The notes: generated by a model from the letters alone, not told the origin. A stretch of DNA of 64,000 nucleotides from Flavobacterium sp. (GCF_030146175.1 NZ_JASLCE010000008.1:1-64000); one strand, 5' to 3'. Shown: positions 51,942-61,602, numbered from the stretch's first letter. Made by a program: numbers and translations.

Positions 51942-53339
51942 TTATAGTGTATCGGGAAATATTTTCCCCGGATTAAGAATGTTGTTCGGATCAAATAGTG
52001 CTTTAATACCTTTCATCAGCAGAAGCTGTTTGTCGCTAAAAGCAATATCCATATAGTTTTTCTGTACAAAACCAATGCCATGTTCCCCGGAAAGCGTTCC
52101 TTTTAAAGCAACCGTGAGTTCGAAAATTTCACGGATTCCTTTTGGCACTTCCGTTTTCCAGTTTTCGTCGGTCATCGTTCCTTTGATGATATTCACATGT
52201 AAATTACCATCGCCGGCATGACCATAACAAACCGACTGGAAGCCATATTTTGCTCCGATACTTTTGATTCCCTCCAAAAGGCGCGGTAATTCATAACGCG
52301 GCACTACGGTATCTTCTTCTTTGTAAACCGAATTCGCTTTTACCGCTTCGGCTACGCCCCTTCTCATTTTCCACAAGGCATTTTTCTGATCGTCGGAATC
52401 GGCAAAAAGAATTTCATCAATTTCAAACGATTCCAATACCTGCATGATTTTTTCGGCTTCGGCAAACAAAATATCCGGATAATTTCCGTCGACTTCAATT
52501 AGTAAATGCGCCTGAATTGCCTCTTTTACCGGAACATTAATTCCGTCGATAAACCGCAACGTCCAGTCAATCGCATCGCGCTCCATAAATTCCAACGCAC
52601 TCGGTACAATTCCCGCCCGGAAAATCGCCGAAACCGCTTCACAGGCTTCCCCCGCTTTAAAAAACGGTACGAGCATCAATACATTATGATTGTTTTTCGG
52701 TAGTAATTTTAATACAATTTTAGTAATGATTCCCAACGTACCTTCGCTCCCAACCATCAATTGTGTCAGGTTATATCCCGTGGAATTTTTCAGTGTATTC
52801 GCTCCCGTCCAGATAATTTCACCGGTTGGCAACACCACTTCCAGATTCAGAACATAATCTTTGGTCACCCCATATTTTACCGCTCGGGCGCCACCGGCAT
52901 TTTCGGCTACATTTCCACCGATAAAACAACTGCCGCGACTACTCGGATCCACCGGATAAAACAAAGCTTTTTCCAGTACCGTATCCTGCAAGATCTGTGT
53001 AATAACAGCCGGTTCGGTGATTACCTGTAGATTTTTTTCGTCAATTTCAAGAATACGATTCAGTCGTTCGGTCGAAAGTGCGATACCACCGTGGATACTT
53101 AAAGCGCCACCACTTAAACCCGTACGTCCACCAATGGGAACCACCGGAATGGTATATTCATTCGCCAATATAACTATAGCCGAAATTTCAGCAGCCGAAG
53201 CCGGTTTTACCACCACCTGAGGCGGAAATACCAGATCTTCCGTTTCATCATGTCCATAACTATTCCGGGTTTCTTCGTCGGTAAAAACATAAGAAACACC
53301 TACAATTCCCTGAAGCTTCTCTATAATTTCCGGATTCAT
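51942..53339 (-). CDS. GlcD-like FAD-linked oxidase
   Basis: 465 aa. PCMH-type FAD domain (VPIGGRTGLSGGAL, PVDPSSRGSCFIGGNVAENAGG, GSEGTLGIITKI) and a C-terminal FAD-linked oxidase domain (CYGHAGDGNLHVNI, LSGEHGIGFVQKNYM, NPGKIFP). Glycolate or D-lactate dehydrogenase-type flavoenzyme that feeds electrons to the membrane; no iron-sulfur partner (GlcF) is adjacent. Its start is 25 nt from the stop of the MFS gene. Confidence 0.92.
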   Translation of the reverse strand: MNPEIIEKLQGIVGVSYVFTDEETRNSYGHDETEDLVFPPQVVVKPASAAEISAIVILANEYTIPVVPIGGRTGLSGGALSIHGGIALSTERLNRILEIDEKNLQVITEPAVITQILQDTVLEKALFYPVDPSSRGSCFIGGNVAENAGGARAVKYGVTKDYVLNLEVVLPTGEIIWTGANTLKNSTGYNLTQLMVGSEGTLGIITKIVLKLLPKNNHNVLMLVPFFKAGEACEAVSAIFRAGIVPSALEFMERDAIDWTLRFIDGINVPVKEAIQAHLLIEVDGNYPDILFAEAEKIMQVLESFEIDEILFADSDDQKNALWKMRRGVAEAVKANSVYKEEDTVVPRYELPRLLEGIKSIGAKYGFQSVCYGHAGDGNLHVNIIKGTMTDENWKTEVPKGIREIFELTVALKGTLSGEHGIGFVQKNYMDIAFSDKQLLLMKGIKALFDPNNILNPGKIFPDTL

Positions 53340-53363
53340 CTTTCTAATTTTACAGTGAAATTA

Positions 53364-54578
53364 CTATTTCTTCTTAATATTTGGAAGGAAATACGCAATA
53401 AGTCCGATCAAAGGTAAAAAAGCACAAATATGATACACAAACGTGATACTCGTATGATCGGCCAGATAGCCCAACAGTGCCGATCCCAAACCACCCATTC
53501 CGAAGGCAAAACCATAGAATAACCCGGAAACCATTCCGAGTTTTTTAGGTAATAATTCCTGCGCATATACTAAGATTGCCGGGAAAGCCGACGATAGTAT
53601 CACACCAATGATCATCGATAATACACCGGTCCAAAATAAATCGGCAAAAGGCAACAACAACGTAAACGGTGCCACACCTAAAACCGAAAACCAGATCACA
53701 TATTTACGCCCGAACTTATCCCCTAACGGTCCGCCTAAAAGTGTTCCGGCCGCCACCGACATCAGGAACAAAAACAAGTGAAACTGCGCATCCTGAACCG
53801 ATACATGGAATTTGTCCATCAGGTAAAATGTAAAATAACTCGACATACTCGCCGTATAGAAAAACTTTGAAAAGATCAGCAACAGCAGAATCGCGATCGA
53901 TAGATTTACTTTTCCTTTCGAAAGGTTGTGCAGAATTTCCGGTTCTGTCTTTTTTGATTTTCGCAAGCTCAAATGATCACGGTACCAGAAAGCAATCTTA
54001 CTCAGCACTGCCATTGCCACGATTGCAAAAATCAGGAACCACAAAATATACTGTTGTGAGTTTGGCACTACAAATAATGCTACTAATAAAGGCCCGATAG
54101 CTGTTCCGGCATTTCCACCGATTTGAAAAATGGATTGCGCCAATCCTCGCTTACCGCCGGATGCCAAATACGAAACCCGGGACGATTCCGGATGAAAGAT
54201 AGACGATCCGATTCCGACTAAAATCACAGCCAGCAATATCATATAAAAACTGGTTGCATACGAAAGGGCAATAATCCCGACAGACGTAAACAACATTCCG
54301 TATAATTGCGAAAAGGGTTTCGGATGTTTGTCGGTATAAAAGCCGACAAACGGTTGTAAGATAGAAGCCGCCATCTGATACGAAAAAGTGATCAATCCGA
54401 TCTGCGTAAACGACAACTGAAAATTATCTTTTAATATAGGATAAGCAGCCGGGATAACCGCCTGCAATAAATCATTTAATAAATGCGCAAAACTGATCGA
54501 AAACAGGATCGAATACGCCGTTTTTTGTACCAGTTCCTGTGACTGGTTTGCTTCTAAAGCAATTTCATTGGTTTTCAT
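53364..54578 (-). CDS. MFS transporter, fosmidomycin-resistance (Fsr)-like
   Basis: 404 aa, 12 transmembrane segments. Opens with a polar ~20-residue leader and then AYSILFSISFAHLLNDLLQAVIPAAYPILK, a pattern typical of Fsr-type exporters; also SSRVSYLASGGKRGLAQSIFQIGGNAGTAIGP and GPLGDKFGRKYVI. Probable drug or metabolite efflux; substrate unknown. Runs in the order Bcr-like, Fsr-like, GlcD on the minus strand. Confidence 0.88.
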   Translation of the reverse strand: MKTNEIALEANQSQELVQKTAYSILFSISFAHLLNDLLQAVIPAAYPILKDNFQLSFTQIGLITFSYQMAASILQPFVGFYTDKHPKPFSQLYGMLFTSVGIIALSYATSFYMILLAVILVGIGSSIFHPESSRVSYLASGGKRGLAQSIFQIGGNAGTAIGPLLVALFVVPNSQQYILWFLIFAIVAMAVLSKIAFWYRDHLSLRKSKKTEPEILHNLSKGKVNLSIAILLLLIFSKFFYTASMSSYFTFYLMDKFHVSVQDAQFHLFLFLMSVAAGTLLGGPLGDKFGRKYVIWFSVLGVAPFTLLLPFADLFWTGVLSMIIGVILSSAFPAILVYAQELLPKKLGMVSGLFYGFAFGMGGLGSALLGYLADHTSITFVYHICAFLPLIGLIAYFLPNIKKK

Positions 54579-54584
54579 GGTAAG

Positions 54585-55823
54585 CTATAACTTTTTAGTC
54601 GCAACCGGCACCGGTATAGGTTCCGGGTTAATTTTTCCTTTTTTAGTATTGATATTCAAACGCAGAATAATAACAAAAGCCACTATACCCGCGGCAGCCA
54701 TTCCGCCCACCATTGGAAACAAGGTTTCGTCGTGTAAAGCACTTACAACCGCCGACAAAATCGCTCCGCATACCATCTGCAAAAATCCGATCAATGCCGA
54801 AGCACTCCCTGCATTTTCCGAAAACGGTGCCAAGGCCATCGCCGTACTGTTCGGTACCAATATTCCGAGGCAAAACAGGAAGGTAAACAAGTGCAGAATC
54901 AGGATTACAGGGGTAAACAATTGCAGTTGTAATAATGTGATCAACGACAAAGCTACGATCAATAAGGTTCCTCCGGACAGGGTAACAATTTGCAACGAAG
55001 TAAATCGTTTTAACAGCAAACGGTTTAGCTGACTTCCGGCGATAAAGCCCATCGCATTAATTCCGAAAACCCAGCCATATTGTGCCTCCGTTAATCCGAA
55101 ATACTTCATAAATGCAAACGGCGATCCGCTGATATAGGCAAACATTCCCGCCATGGCCGCACTACCGGCAAAAGCGTAGAATAAGAAGGTCTTTTCAAAA
55201 AATACGGCTTTATAGTCGCGAATACTGTTGTTAAAATTAAGCGGTTCCGTAGTCCTTTCTTTTATACTTTCCGGCAGATAAAAATACACCGCCAGGGTCA
55301 GCAATAATCCGATTATCGCCAGCACATAAAAAATAGACCGCCAGTCGGAAACCGACACCACCCAACCACCGATTGACGGTGCCAGAATCGGAGCCACACC
55401 TACGATTAGCATCAGGATGGAAAAGATTTTGGCAATTTCCGAAACCGGAAACAAATCGCGTACTACAGCCCGGCTAACGACCATACCGACGCATCCGCCT
55501 AATGCCAACACAACCCGCATGGTGATCAACCAATAAATAGAAGGTGAAAGCGCACAACCGATCGAAGCTGCGATAAACAATAACAACCCAAACAATAAGG
55601 GTTTCTTTCGTCCGAATTTATCAATAATCGGTCCGTAAAAAAGCTGACCGATGCTAATTCCTATAAAATAACTGGTAAGCGACAGGGTAACCTGTGCGAT
55701 ATCCGTATGCAGTCCTTTGGCTATGGCCGGAAATGCAGGCAGGTACATATCGATGCTGAAAGGAGCCAGAGCCGATAAACCTGCGAGGATAAAAAGAAGG
55801 GTGTATTTTTGTTTAAACGTCAT
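54585..55823 (-). CDS. Bcr/CflA-type multidrug efflux MFS transporter
   Basis: 412 aa from ATG 55823; an in-frame start at 55847 adds a non-family leader. 12 transmembrane segments with the motifs APFSIDMYLPAFPAIA, FIGISIGQLFYGPIIDKFGRKKPLL (motif A), ALGGCVGMVVSRAVVRDLF and PILAPSIGGWV. Exports drugs such as bicyclomycin or chloramphenicol in relatives. Separated by 6 nt from the downstream MFS gene. Divergent from the Rrf2 regulator, which may control it. Confidence 0.9.
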   Translation of the reverse strand: MTFKQKYTLLFILAGLSALAPFSIDMYLPAFPAIAKGLHTDIAQVTLSLTSYFIGISIGQLFYGPIIDKFGRKKPLLFGLLLFIAASIGCALSPSIYWLITMRVVLALGGCVGMVVSRAVVRDLFPVSEIAKIFSILMLIVGVAPILAPSIGGWVVSVSDWRSIFYVLAIIGLLLTLAVYFYLPESIKERTTEPLNFNNSIRDYKAVFFEKTFLFYAFAGSAAMAGMFAYISGSPFAFMKYFGLTEAQYGWVFGINAMGFIAGSQLNRLLLKRFTSLQIVTLSGGTLLIVALSLITLLQLQLFTPVILILHLFTFLFCLGILVPNSTAMALAPFSENAGSASALIGFLQMVCGAILSAVVSALHDETLFPMVGGMAAAGIVAFVIILRLNINTKKGKINPEPIPVPVATKKL

Positions 55824-55918
55824 TATATTCGCAGTATCAAGGTGCAAATTTCGACAATCCGCGGCAATAATTTTTCTTAAAAAAAAGCCAAAATATTTTT
55901 TATTTCAACAAAGCGACA

Positions 55919-55926
55919 TACATTTG
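55919..55926 (+). promoter_or_regulatory. -7 promoter box of Rrf2 gene (TACATTTG)
   Basis: Exact TAnnTTTG match, 20 nt before the ATG, overlapping the left end of the inverted repeat. Confidence 0.6.
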
Positions 55927-55943
55927 TAATACATTTTATTACA
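55925..55943. promoter_or_regulatory. Inverted repeat before Rrf2 gene (candidate operator)
   Basis: Perfect TGTAATA-CATTT-TATTACA, between the -7 box and the ATG at 55947: a classic place for autorepression by the encoded Rrf2 regulator. Confidence 0.6.
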
Positions 55944-55946
55944 GTT

Positions 55947-56354
55947 ATGATTACCGGTAAGTTTGCCATCACCACACATATACTAACGCTCTTAGCAAAA
56001 TTCCCAGACGAATACATGGCTTCGGACTATATCGCCGGCAGCCTGAACATTCATCCGGTGTTGGTTCGCAAAGAAATTGCCAACCTTAAAAAACACCATT
56101 TGGTAGAAAGCAAAGAGGGAAAAAATGGCGGAACGAAACTGATCAAATCGGCAGCAACAATCTCAATGGAAGAAGTGTTTAACATGACTTTCGAAAAGAT
56201 GAGCTTTGGTTTTTCGAAAAACGATCCGAATCCGGAATGTCCGGTTGGCAAACAAATCAACAGTAATCTGACTGCTTTATATGACGACATCAACATCGCG
56301 ATTGTCAACAAATTGAAGTCCATCTCGCTTGAAGAATTCAGTGAGCGGTTCTGA
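55947..56354 (+). CDS. Rrf2-family transcriptional regulator (YwnA-like)
   Basis: 135 aa, winged helix: ITTHILTLLAKFPDEYMASDYIAGSLNIHPVLVRKEIANLKKHHLVESKEGKNGGTKL (in parts: HILTLLAKFPDE, NIHPVLVRKEIANLKK, EGKNGG). Only one Cys in PECPVGKQI, so not the Fe-S-sensing IscR/NsrR type; closer to YwnA-like redox/electrophile sensors. Followed by an NAD(P)-binding reductase gene 46 nt later and divergent from a drug exporter. Confidence 0.88.
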   Translation: MITGKFAITTHILTLLAKFPDEYMASDYIAGSLNIHPVLVRKEIANLKKHHLVESKEGKNGGTKLIKSAATISMEEVFNMTFEKMSFGFSKNDPNPECPVGKQINSNLTALYDDINIAIVNKLKSISLEEFSERF

Positions 56355-56400
56355 TATTTTTTTACCCAAAACTGTAACAAATTTTATTATATATAAAAAT

Positions 56401-57048
56401 ATGAAAATAGCCATTATCGGAGCCACAGGATTTGTAGGTTCTACCCTTTTAGACGAAATCAGCAACCGCAGCCATCAGATTACCGCCATTGCCCGAAATC
56501 CGAAAACCACAACCCATACCAACGTAAACTGGGTAAAAGCCGACATTTTTAATGTTTCGGAACTTGCCAACGTATTAGCCGGTCATGACGTAGTGATCAG
56601 CGCTTATAATTCCGGATGGACCAATCCGAATATTTACGATGATTTTATCAACGGTTCAAAAGCCATCCAAGAAGCCGTAAAACAATCGGGTGTAAAACGC
56701 TATATTGTGATTGGCGGAGCCGGAAGTTTATTTGTGGCTCCTGGTTTACAAGCTGTAGACACACCGGATTTCCCAAAAGAATACCATGCCGGAGCTTCTG
56801 CCGCACGCGATTACCTGAACTTTTTAAAAGACGAAAAAGAATTGGATTGGGCCTTTTTTAGTCCGGCATTCGAAATGCATCCGGGTATTACCACCGGAAG
56901 AACCGGTAACTATCGTTTAGGTCTGGACAATCCCGTATTTGATGACAATCAGCGTAGTATCTTATCGGTTCAGGATTTGGCCGTAGTTATTGCCGATGAA
57001 ACCGAAAATCCAAAACACCATCAGGTACGCTTTACAGCCGCTTACTAA
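56401..57048 (+). CDS. NmrA/SDR-type NAD(P)-binding oxidoreductase
   Basis: 215 aa from ATG 56401; an in-frame ATG at 56329 overlaps the rrf2 coding end and adds a non-family leader. Rossmann motif MKIAIIGATGFVGSTLLDE, DVVISAYNS, YIVIGGAGSLFVAPG. Atypical short SDR lacking the clear YxxxK catalytic pair, as in NmrA/YwnB-like proteins. The Rrf2 plus YwnB-like pairing is common and suggests an electrophile or redox stress unit. Confidence 0.85.
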   Translation: MKIAIIGATGFVGSTLLDEISNRSHQITAIARNPKTTTHTNVNWVKADIFNVSELANVLAGHDVVISAYNSGWTNPNIYDDFINGSKAIQEAVKQSGVKRYIVIGGAGSLFVAPGLQAVDTPDFPKEYHAGASAARDYLNFLKDEKELDWAFFSPAFEMHPGITTGRTGNYRLGLDNPVFDDNQRSILSVQDLAVVIADETENPKHHQVRFTAAY

Positions 57049-57071
57049 TTTTCCATCTAATATAACCCAGG

Positions 57072-57112
57072 GTGCACAATATTCAATTCAACTTGAAGAT
57101 TGTGCACTTTTT
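57072..57112 (+). terminator. Terminator after oxidoreductase gene
   Basis: 9-bp stem GTGCACAAT/ATTGTGCAC with an internal TTCAA/TTGAA stem and T5 tail. An in-frame TTG at 57100 upstream of meaB lies inside it and is not a credible start. Confidence 0.8.
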
Positions 57113-57141
57113 CTTTAATTTTACAGTTCAAAATTATTCCA

Positions 57142-58227
57142 GTGGCACACAAGAAATCGCATCCTACGGCTCTACATGAAAAAGACGGTATTGAACAACC
57201 GGAAATTGTCAGTTCGGCTTCAGTAGCCCAGATCCGGCAATACCGCCGGCAACAACCGACATCGGAACAACTGATCGCCGGGATTTTGAGCGGGGATAAA
57301 ATTGCCTTGAGTCGTGCCATTACACTGATCGAAAGTACGAGTACCACGCATCTGGAAAAAGCCAATGAAGTCATCAAAGCCTGTTTGCCACATGCCAATA
57401 AATCGGTACGTGTTGGAATCACCGGTGTACCGGGTGTTGGAAAAAGTACCTTTATAGAAGCTTTTGGAAAATACCTGACCGGATTGGGTAAAAAAGTAGC
57501 TGTATTGGCTGTTGATCCCAGTAGTTCGATTTCCCACGGTAGTATTCTGGGCGATAAAACCCGAATGGAAGAATTGGTAAAAGACGTAAATGCCTATATC
57601 CGACCGTCGGCATCCGGAGAAAGCCTTGGCGGTGTAGCGCGCAAAACCCGGGAAACGATCATTCTTTGCGAAGCCTGCGGATTTGATACCATCCTAATCG
57701 AAACCGTTGGCGTAGGTCAGAGTGAAACAGCGGTACACAGTATGGTCGATTTCTTCCTGTTACTAAATCTGGCCGGAGCCGGAGACGAACTACAAGGTAT
57801 CAAACGCGGGATTATGGAAATGGCCGATGCGATTGTGATCAACAAAGCGGACGGAGACAACATCAAACGCGCCCGACTGGCGAAAACCGAATACAATCGG
57901 GCATTGCATTTATTTCCGATGAAAAACTCCGGATGGTCACCAAAAGTAACCACCTGTAGTGCTTTAACTCAGGAAGGTATTCCGGACGTTTGGAATACGA
58001 TTGAAGACTATTTTAAACTCACCCGTGAAAACGGTTATTTTCATCAGAAACGAAAAGAACAAAACCAATACTGGTTATTGGAAACGATTAATGAGCAATT
58101 AAAACAACACTTCTATAACCATCCCGACATTCAGATCTTACTGGAAGAAAACAAAAAAGCGGTGCAAAACAATGAAATATCACCGTTTGCAGCCGCTCAG
58201 TTATTACTTGACAACTATTTTAAATAG
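57142..58227 (+). CDS. meaB: MeaB, methylmalonyl-CoA mutase-associated GTPase
   Basis: 361 aa from GTG 57142 (the only start between the terminator and the conserved region). G3E-type GTPase: GITGVPGVGKSTFIEAFG (Walker A), VDPSSSISHGSILGDKTRM, RPSASGESLGGVARKTRE, IETVGVGQSE, VINKADGD. Protects methylmalonyl-CoA mutase and controls loading of adenosylcobalamin; the mutase genes are not in the window, but the adenosyltransferase at 46048 is. Confidence 0.93.
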   Translation: MAHKKSHPTALHEKDGIEQPEIVSSASVAQIRQYRRQQPTSEQLIAGILSGDKIALSRAITLIESTSTTHLEKANEVIKACLPHANKSVRVGITGVPGVGKSTFIEAFGKYLTGLGKKVAVLAVDPSSSISHGSILGDKTRMEELVKDVNAYIRPSASGESLGGVARKTRETIILCEACGFDTILIETVGVGQSETAVHSMVDFFLLLNLAGAGDELQGIKRGIMEMADAIVINKADGDNIKRARLAKTEYNRALHLFPMKNSGWSPKVTTCSALTQEGIPDVWNTIEDYFKLTRENGYFHQKRKEQNQYWLLETINEQLKQHFYNHPDIQILLEENKKAVQNNEISPFAAAQLLLDNYFK

Positions 58228-58229
58228 GC

Positions 58230-58457
58230 TTACTCTTCGTAACGCTCCATCTCACGGTCGTAAAACTCACCGGCAAGCTGGATTAATTTTTCCATTTCGG
58301 CTTCCATATCTTCCTCATCCTCATCGTCCAGTTCTTCCAAAAACTCAATCGAGTCATCTTTAAGGTTGATCAAAAAACGAGGGTATTCCAGGTGGATAAT
58401 AAAAATATCATCCGGAAAATCGGTGTTATCGGCCAGTACAAATTTTGGTAATTCCAT
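58230..58457 (-). CDS. Small acidic conserved protein
   Basis: 75 aa, cytosolic. Starts MELPKFVLADNTDFPDD, then IFIIHLEYPRFLINL, then a highly acidic stretch (ELDDEDEEDMEAEMEKLI) and a coiled end. No family assigned. It lies 20 nt after the MATE gene stop and converges on meaB, ending 3 nt from its stop. Confidence 0.75.
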   Translation of the reverse strand: MELPKFVLADNTDFPDDIFIIHLEYPRFLINLKDDSIEFLEELDDEDEEDMEAEMEKLIQLAGEFYDREMERYEE

Positions 58458-58477
58458 ATGGTTCTTATTTAATTCTC

Positions 58478-59878
58478 TTAATTTATAATTTTGGTAACTG
58501 CTTTCGCATCATCCAGAAGCAATTTTCGCGTCAGACGGCTAAAGCGAATATACAAAAATATTGCTGCAGTGGTTAATCCGGCTAATAATCCGATCCAGAT
58601 TCCTTCGCCTCCTAATTTTGTATACAAGCCCAGATAAATCGAAATTGGAAATCCGATTACCCAATACGCGACAAAAGTAATATACATCGGGATTTTCACA
58701 TCCTGAATGCCACGTAAAGCTCCTAAAACCGCTACCTGTACACCATCCGAAATCTGGAAAACTGCCGCTACAATCAACAATCGGGAAGCAATATGGATCA
58801 CTTCGGCGGTATCGGCTATATGGGCAGCACTATTCGCATTGACAAAAAGGGCCGGTAATATCTGGTGTAAGCCTACAAACAATAAGGCAAAAATTGTTTC
58901 AATGATAATCGCCAACAGGAAAATGGAACGTGCCACTACCTGCAATTTTTTATAATCCTGCATTCCTTTGTAATTTCCAACGCGCACCATTCCGGCTACA
59001 CTTAAGCCCGAGGCAAACATAAAGGTAAACGAAGCCATACTCAACGCGATCTGATTGGCCGCCTGACTGGTTGTTCCCAATCGGCCGGAAAGCCATACGG
59101 CACCGGTAAACAAAGCTACTTCGAAAAACATCTGCATCGAAGACGGCAATCCCAACGCAATAATTTTTTTACTCATCGATTTTTGGATCGATGCTAAACT
59201 GAATCCTTCAAAATACGGTTTGAACTTTTCTTTTGTTTTTAGGGCATAATGCATATAAATGAGCATTACAAAACGGGACGATACGGTACCAATAGCCGCT
59301 CCGACAATTCCCATTTTGGGGAAAATCCAGATTCCGTAGATCAGGAAATAATTAATGATCAGGTGAACTACATTACAAATCACCGTAGCCCACATGGCAT
59401 ATTTGGTTTCCGATTTCCCATCGGCAAACTGTTTATAGCCCTGGAAAATAATAAGCGGAATCAACGAAAAAGCGACAATATCCAGAAACGGTCGCGCCAT
59501 TTCCACCACTTCTTCCGGTTGTCCCATAAAACGGATGATCGGTTTTGAAAAATAGATTAGCGTAAACAATGAAATTCCCAATATCGTACACAATACCAGT
59601 CCGTGATGGAAAACACTTCTCCCCTTTTCGAGGCTTTTTTCACCGTCGGCTTCCGCGATTAATGGCGTTATGGCCGTAGAAAACCCTACGCCCAGCGACA
59701 TGGCAATAAATACAAAACTATTCCCCAAAGAAACGGCCGCCAATTCGGTTGGCCCGAGCTTTCCCACCATGATATTATCCACGATAGCCACCAGGGTATG
59801 CCCCAGCATTCCCAAAATAATCGGGTAGGCCAATCGCAGGTTATAACCAAACTCTTTTGTGTATACCGACAATCTCAT
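58478..59878 (-). CDS. MATE-family efflux transporter
   Basis: 466 aa from ATG 59878; earlier in-frame ATGs add a polar leader not seen in the family. 12 transmembrane segments in two halves: RLAYPIILGMLGHTLVAIVDNIMVGKLGPTELAAVSLG (shown in parts: AYPIILGMLGHT, VDNIMVGKLGPTELAA), and the equivalent second-half helix GLPSSMQMFFEVALFTGAVWLSG (in parts: LPSSMQMFFEVALF). Na+- or H+-driven drug/metabolite efflux. Confidence 0.93.
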   Translation of the reverse strand: MRLSVYTKEFGYNLRLAYPIILGMLGHTLVAIVDNIMVGKLGPTELAAVSLGNSFVFIAMSLGVGFSTAITPLIAEADGEKSLEKGRSVFHHGLVLCTILGISLFTLIYFSKPIIRFMGQPEEVVEMARPFLDIVAFSLIPLIIFQGYKQFADGKSETKYAMWATVICNVVHLIINYFLIYGIWIFPKMGIVGAAIGTVSSRFVMLIYMHYALKTKEKFKPYFEGFSLASIQKSMSKKIIALGLPSSMQMFFEVALFTGAVWLSGRLGTTSQAANQIALSMASFTFMFASGLSVAGMVRVGNYKGMQDYKKLQVVARSIFLLAIIIETIFALLFVGLHQILPALFVNANSAAHIADTAEVIHIASRLLIVAAVFQISDGVQVAVLGALRGIQDVKIPMYITFVAYWVIGFPISIYLGLYTKLGGEGIWIGLLAGLTTAAIFLYIRFSRLTRKLLLDDAKAVTKIIN

Positions 59879-60106
59879 TTTACTCCATTTTTCGGCAAAG
59901 GTAAGAACTTGCGACGCCATAGTATCATTAAAAATGGTAATTTTAAGCCCCATTCAAAAACACTATCAAACAACTTAAAATCAATATTTTACACTGATTT
60001 AATACAATATTTTATATTAAATTAACATAAAATTAGGCTTTAAAAAATAACAAAATGGCCTGATTGTTGTTAAAATCCATATTGTTAAACATAAAACGTA
60101 TTAAAT

Positions 60107-60598
60107 ATGAAAAATGTTAAAAAGCTTTTAGGACTGACTGCGATAGCTTCAGCACTATTCTTCTCGACAGATTCCCAGGCTCAGACACAGGGATATGAAA
60201 AAGGATGGCGTGTAGGGTTCGGACTAAACGGAGGGATTCCGATAAACAGTTCGTACGACTTCAGTTTAGGAGCAGATGCGCGATTGCAATACGATTTAAC
60301 GCAAAAAACGTCATTGGCCGCCACAACAGGGTATACCCATTTGTTCAGCAAGGAAGCAGACGGTGGTTTTATTCCGGCCAAACTGGGCTTTAAATCCTTT
60401 TTAGGAAACCAGATTTATGTTTTGGGTGAAGTCGGTGCCGGTATTGGTGTCAAAGACGGTATGGGAACTTCTTTCCTTTGGGCGCCCGGAATTGGTATTG
60501 CAACCAAAAACATCGACATTAGTCTGCGCTATGAAGATTACAACCATTTTAATACCGGACAGGTGTCGCTCCGCCTGGCCTACGGCTTTAAATTATAA
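60107..60598 (+). CDS. Small outer-membrane beta-barrel protein
   Basis: 163 aa with a signal peptide (cleavage near DSQAQ, residue ~26). The mature part is a run of amphipathic strands (GWRVGFGLNGGIPI, ADARLQYDLTQKTSLAATTGYTHLF, NQIYVLGEVGAGIGV, IDISLRYEDYNHF, QVSLRLAYGFKL) ending in Phe-Lys-Leu, like an 8-stranded OmpW/OmpA-type barrel. Function unknown; stands alone. Confidence 0.8.
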   Translation: MKNVKKLLGLTAIASALFFSTDSQAQTQGYEKGWRVGFGLNGGIPINSSYDFSLGADARLQYDLTQKTSLAATTGYTHLFSKEADGGFIPAKLGFKSFLGNQIYVLGEVGAGIGVKDGMGTSFLWAPGIGIATKNIDISLRYEDYNHFNTGQVSLRLAYGFKL

Positions 60599-60707
60599 TA
60601 GGAAAATGGTGATATTTTTTTAGCATTAATTCCAAAAATGTTAGGAAAATATCACTATCTTTATAAGTGAATTCTCTGGATAATCAACAACTTATAAATC
60701 ACTTCTT

Positions 60708-61169
60708 ATGAAAAAAGTAATTCTAGCTGTAGCTTGTATCGCTTTTGCGATGACTTCATGTAAAAAAGAAAACAAAGCCGATAGTGACGGAGCAAACACT
60801 GAAAAAAGCAGCACGTCATTGGCAAAAAGTAGTGAAAATGTATTGGATTGGGACGGAACTTATAAAGGTGTAACCCCTTGTGCCGACTGTGACGGTATCG
60901 AAACCACCCTTACCCTTAATCGGGATAAAACCTATGTGATGACGACCAAATATCAGGGCAAAGGGAACGACATCCTCCAGGTAACAGGATCCTTCAGCTG
61001 GAGTGATGATGGCAGTACGGTCAAACTGGACAATATCAAAGACGGCCCAAATCAGTTTTTGGTAGGTGCCAATCAGTTAACCATGCTGGATATGGAAGGA
61101 AAAAAAATAACCGGGGCACTTGCAAAGAAATATGTATTAAACAAAGAAATGAATGCCCCAGAAAATTAA
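60708..61169 (+). CDS. NlpE-like copper-resistance/stress lipoprotein
   Basis: 153 aa, lipoprotein with modified Cys at residue 18 (MTSC). N-terminal NlpE domain: DGTYKGVTPCADCDGIETTLTL (CxxC), YVMTTKYQGKGNDILQVTGSFSW. In enterobacteria NlpE senses surface contact and copper and triggers Cpx; Bacteroidota have single-domain forms. Followed immediately by a META-domain lipoprotein, so probably co-transcribed. Confidence 0.88.
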   Translation: MKKVILAVACIAFAMTSCKKENKADSDGANTEKSSTSLAKSSENVLDWDGTYKGVTPCADCDGIETTLTLNRDKTYVMTTKYQGKGNDILQVTGSFSWSDDGSTVKLDNIKDGPNQFLVGANQLTMLDMEGKKITGALAKKYVLNKEMNAPEN

Positions 61170-61175
61170 ATGAAT

Positions 61176-61601
61176 ATGAAAAAAGTAACTTTATCATTAC
61201 TAACCCTGGCTTTCGTTTCCATAGGATGTAACACTGCTAAAAAAACAACCGCAACCGCTTCATTGGAAGGAACCAAATGGAAATTGGTCGAATTAAATGG
61301 AAAACCGGTTTCACAAACCCAAATGGGTAAGGATGTTTACCTGCAACTGGACACCAAAGACCATCGCATTTCAGGTTTTAGTGGTTGTAATGGTTTTGGC
61401 GGTACCTATACCCTTAAAGAAGGCAGCCGTATCGAACTTTCACAATTGATGGGTACTCTAATGGCTTGTCCGGATATGGATACCGAAACTGCCTTTTTAA
61501 AGGTTCTAAACACCGTGGATAATTACAACCATAACGGTAAAACGTTATATCTGAATAAAGCCCGAATGGCGCCACTGGCGAAATTTGAAGCTGTAAAATA
61601 A
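61176..61601 (+). CDS. META-domain (HslJ-like) lipoprotein
   Basis: 141 aa from ATG 61176; ATG 61170 directly abuts the previous stop and is an equal alternative. Lipoprotein signal with Cys near residue 18 (SIGCN). META domain: LEGTKWKLVELNGKPVS, RISGFSGCNGFGGTYTL, LSQLMGTLMACPDMDTETAFLKVL. HslJ-like proteins are linked to heat or drug stress in the envelope. Pairs with NlpE; such pairs are common in Bacteroidota. Confidence 0.9.
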   Translation: MKKVTLSLLTLAFVSIGCNTAKKTTATASLEGTKWKLVELNGKPVSQTQMGKDVYLQLDTKDHRISGFSGCNGFGGTYTLKEGSRIELSQLMGTLMACPDMDTETAFLKVLNTVDNYNHNGKTLYLNKARMAPLAKFEAVK

Positions 61602-61602
61602 A

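Noticed and set aside
57100..57141. TTG start for meaB
   Set aside because: It lies inside the terminator of the preceding gene.
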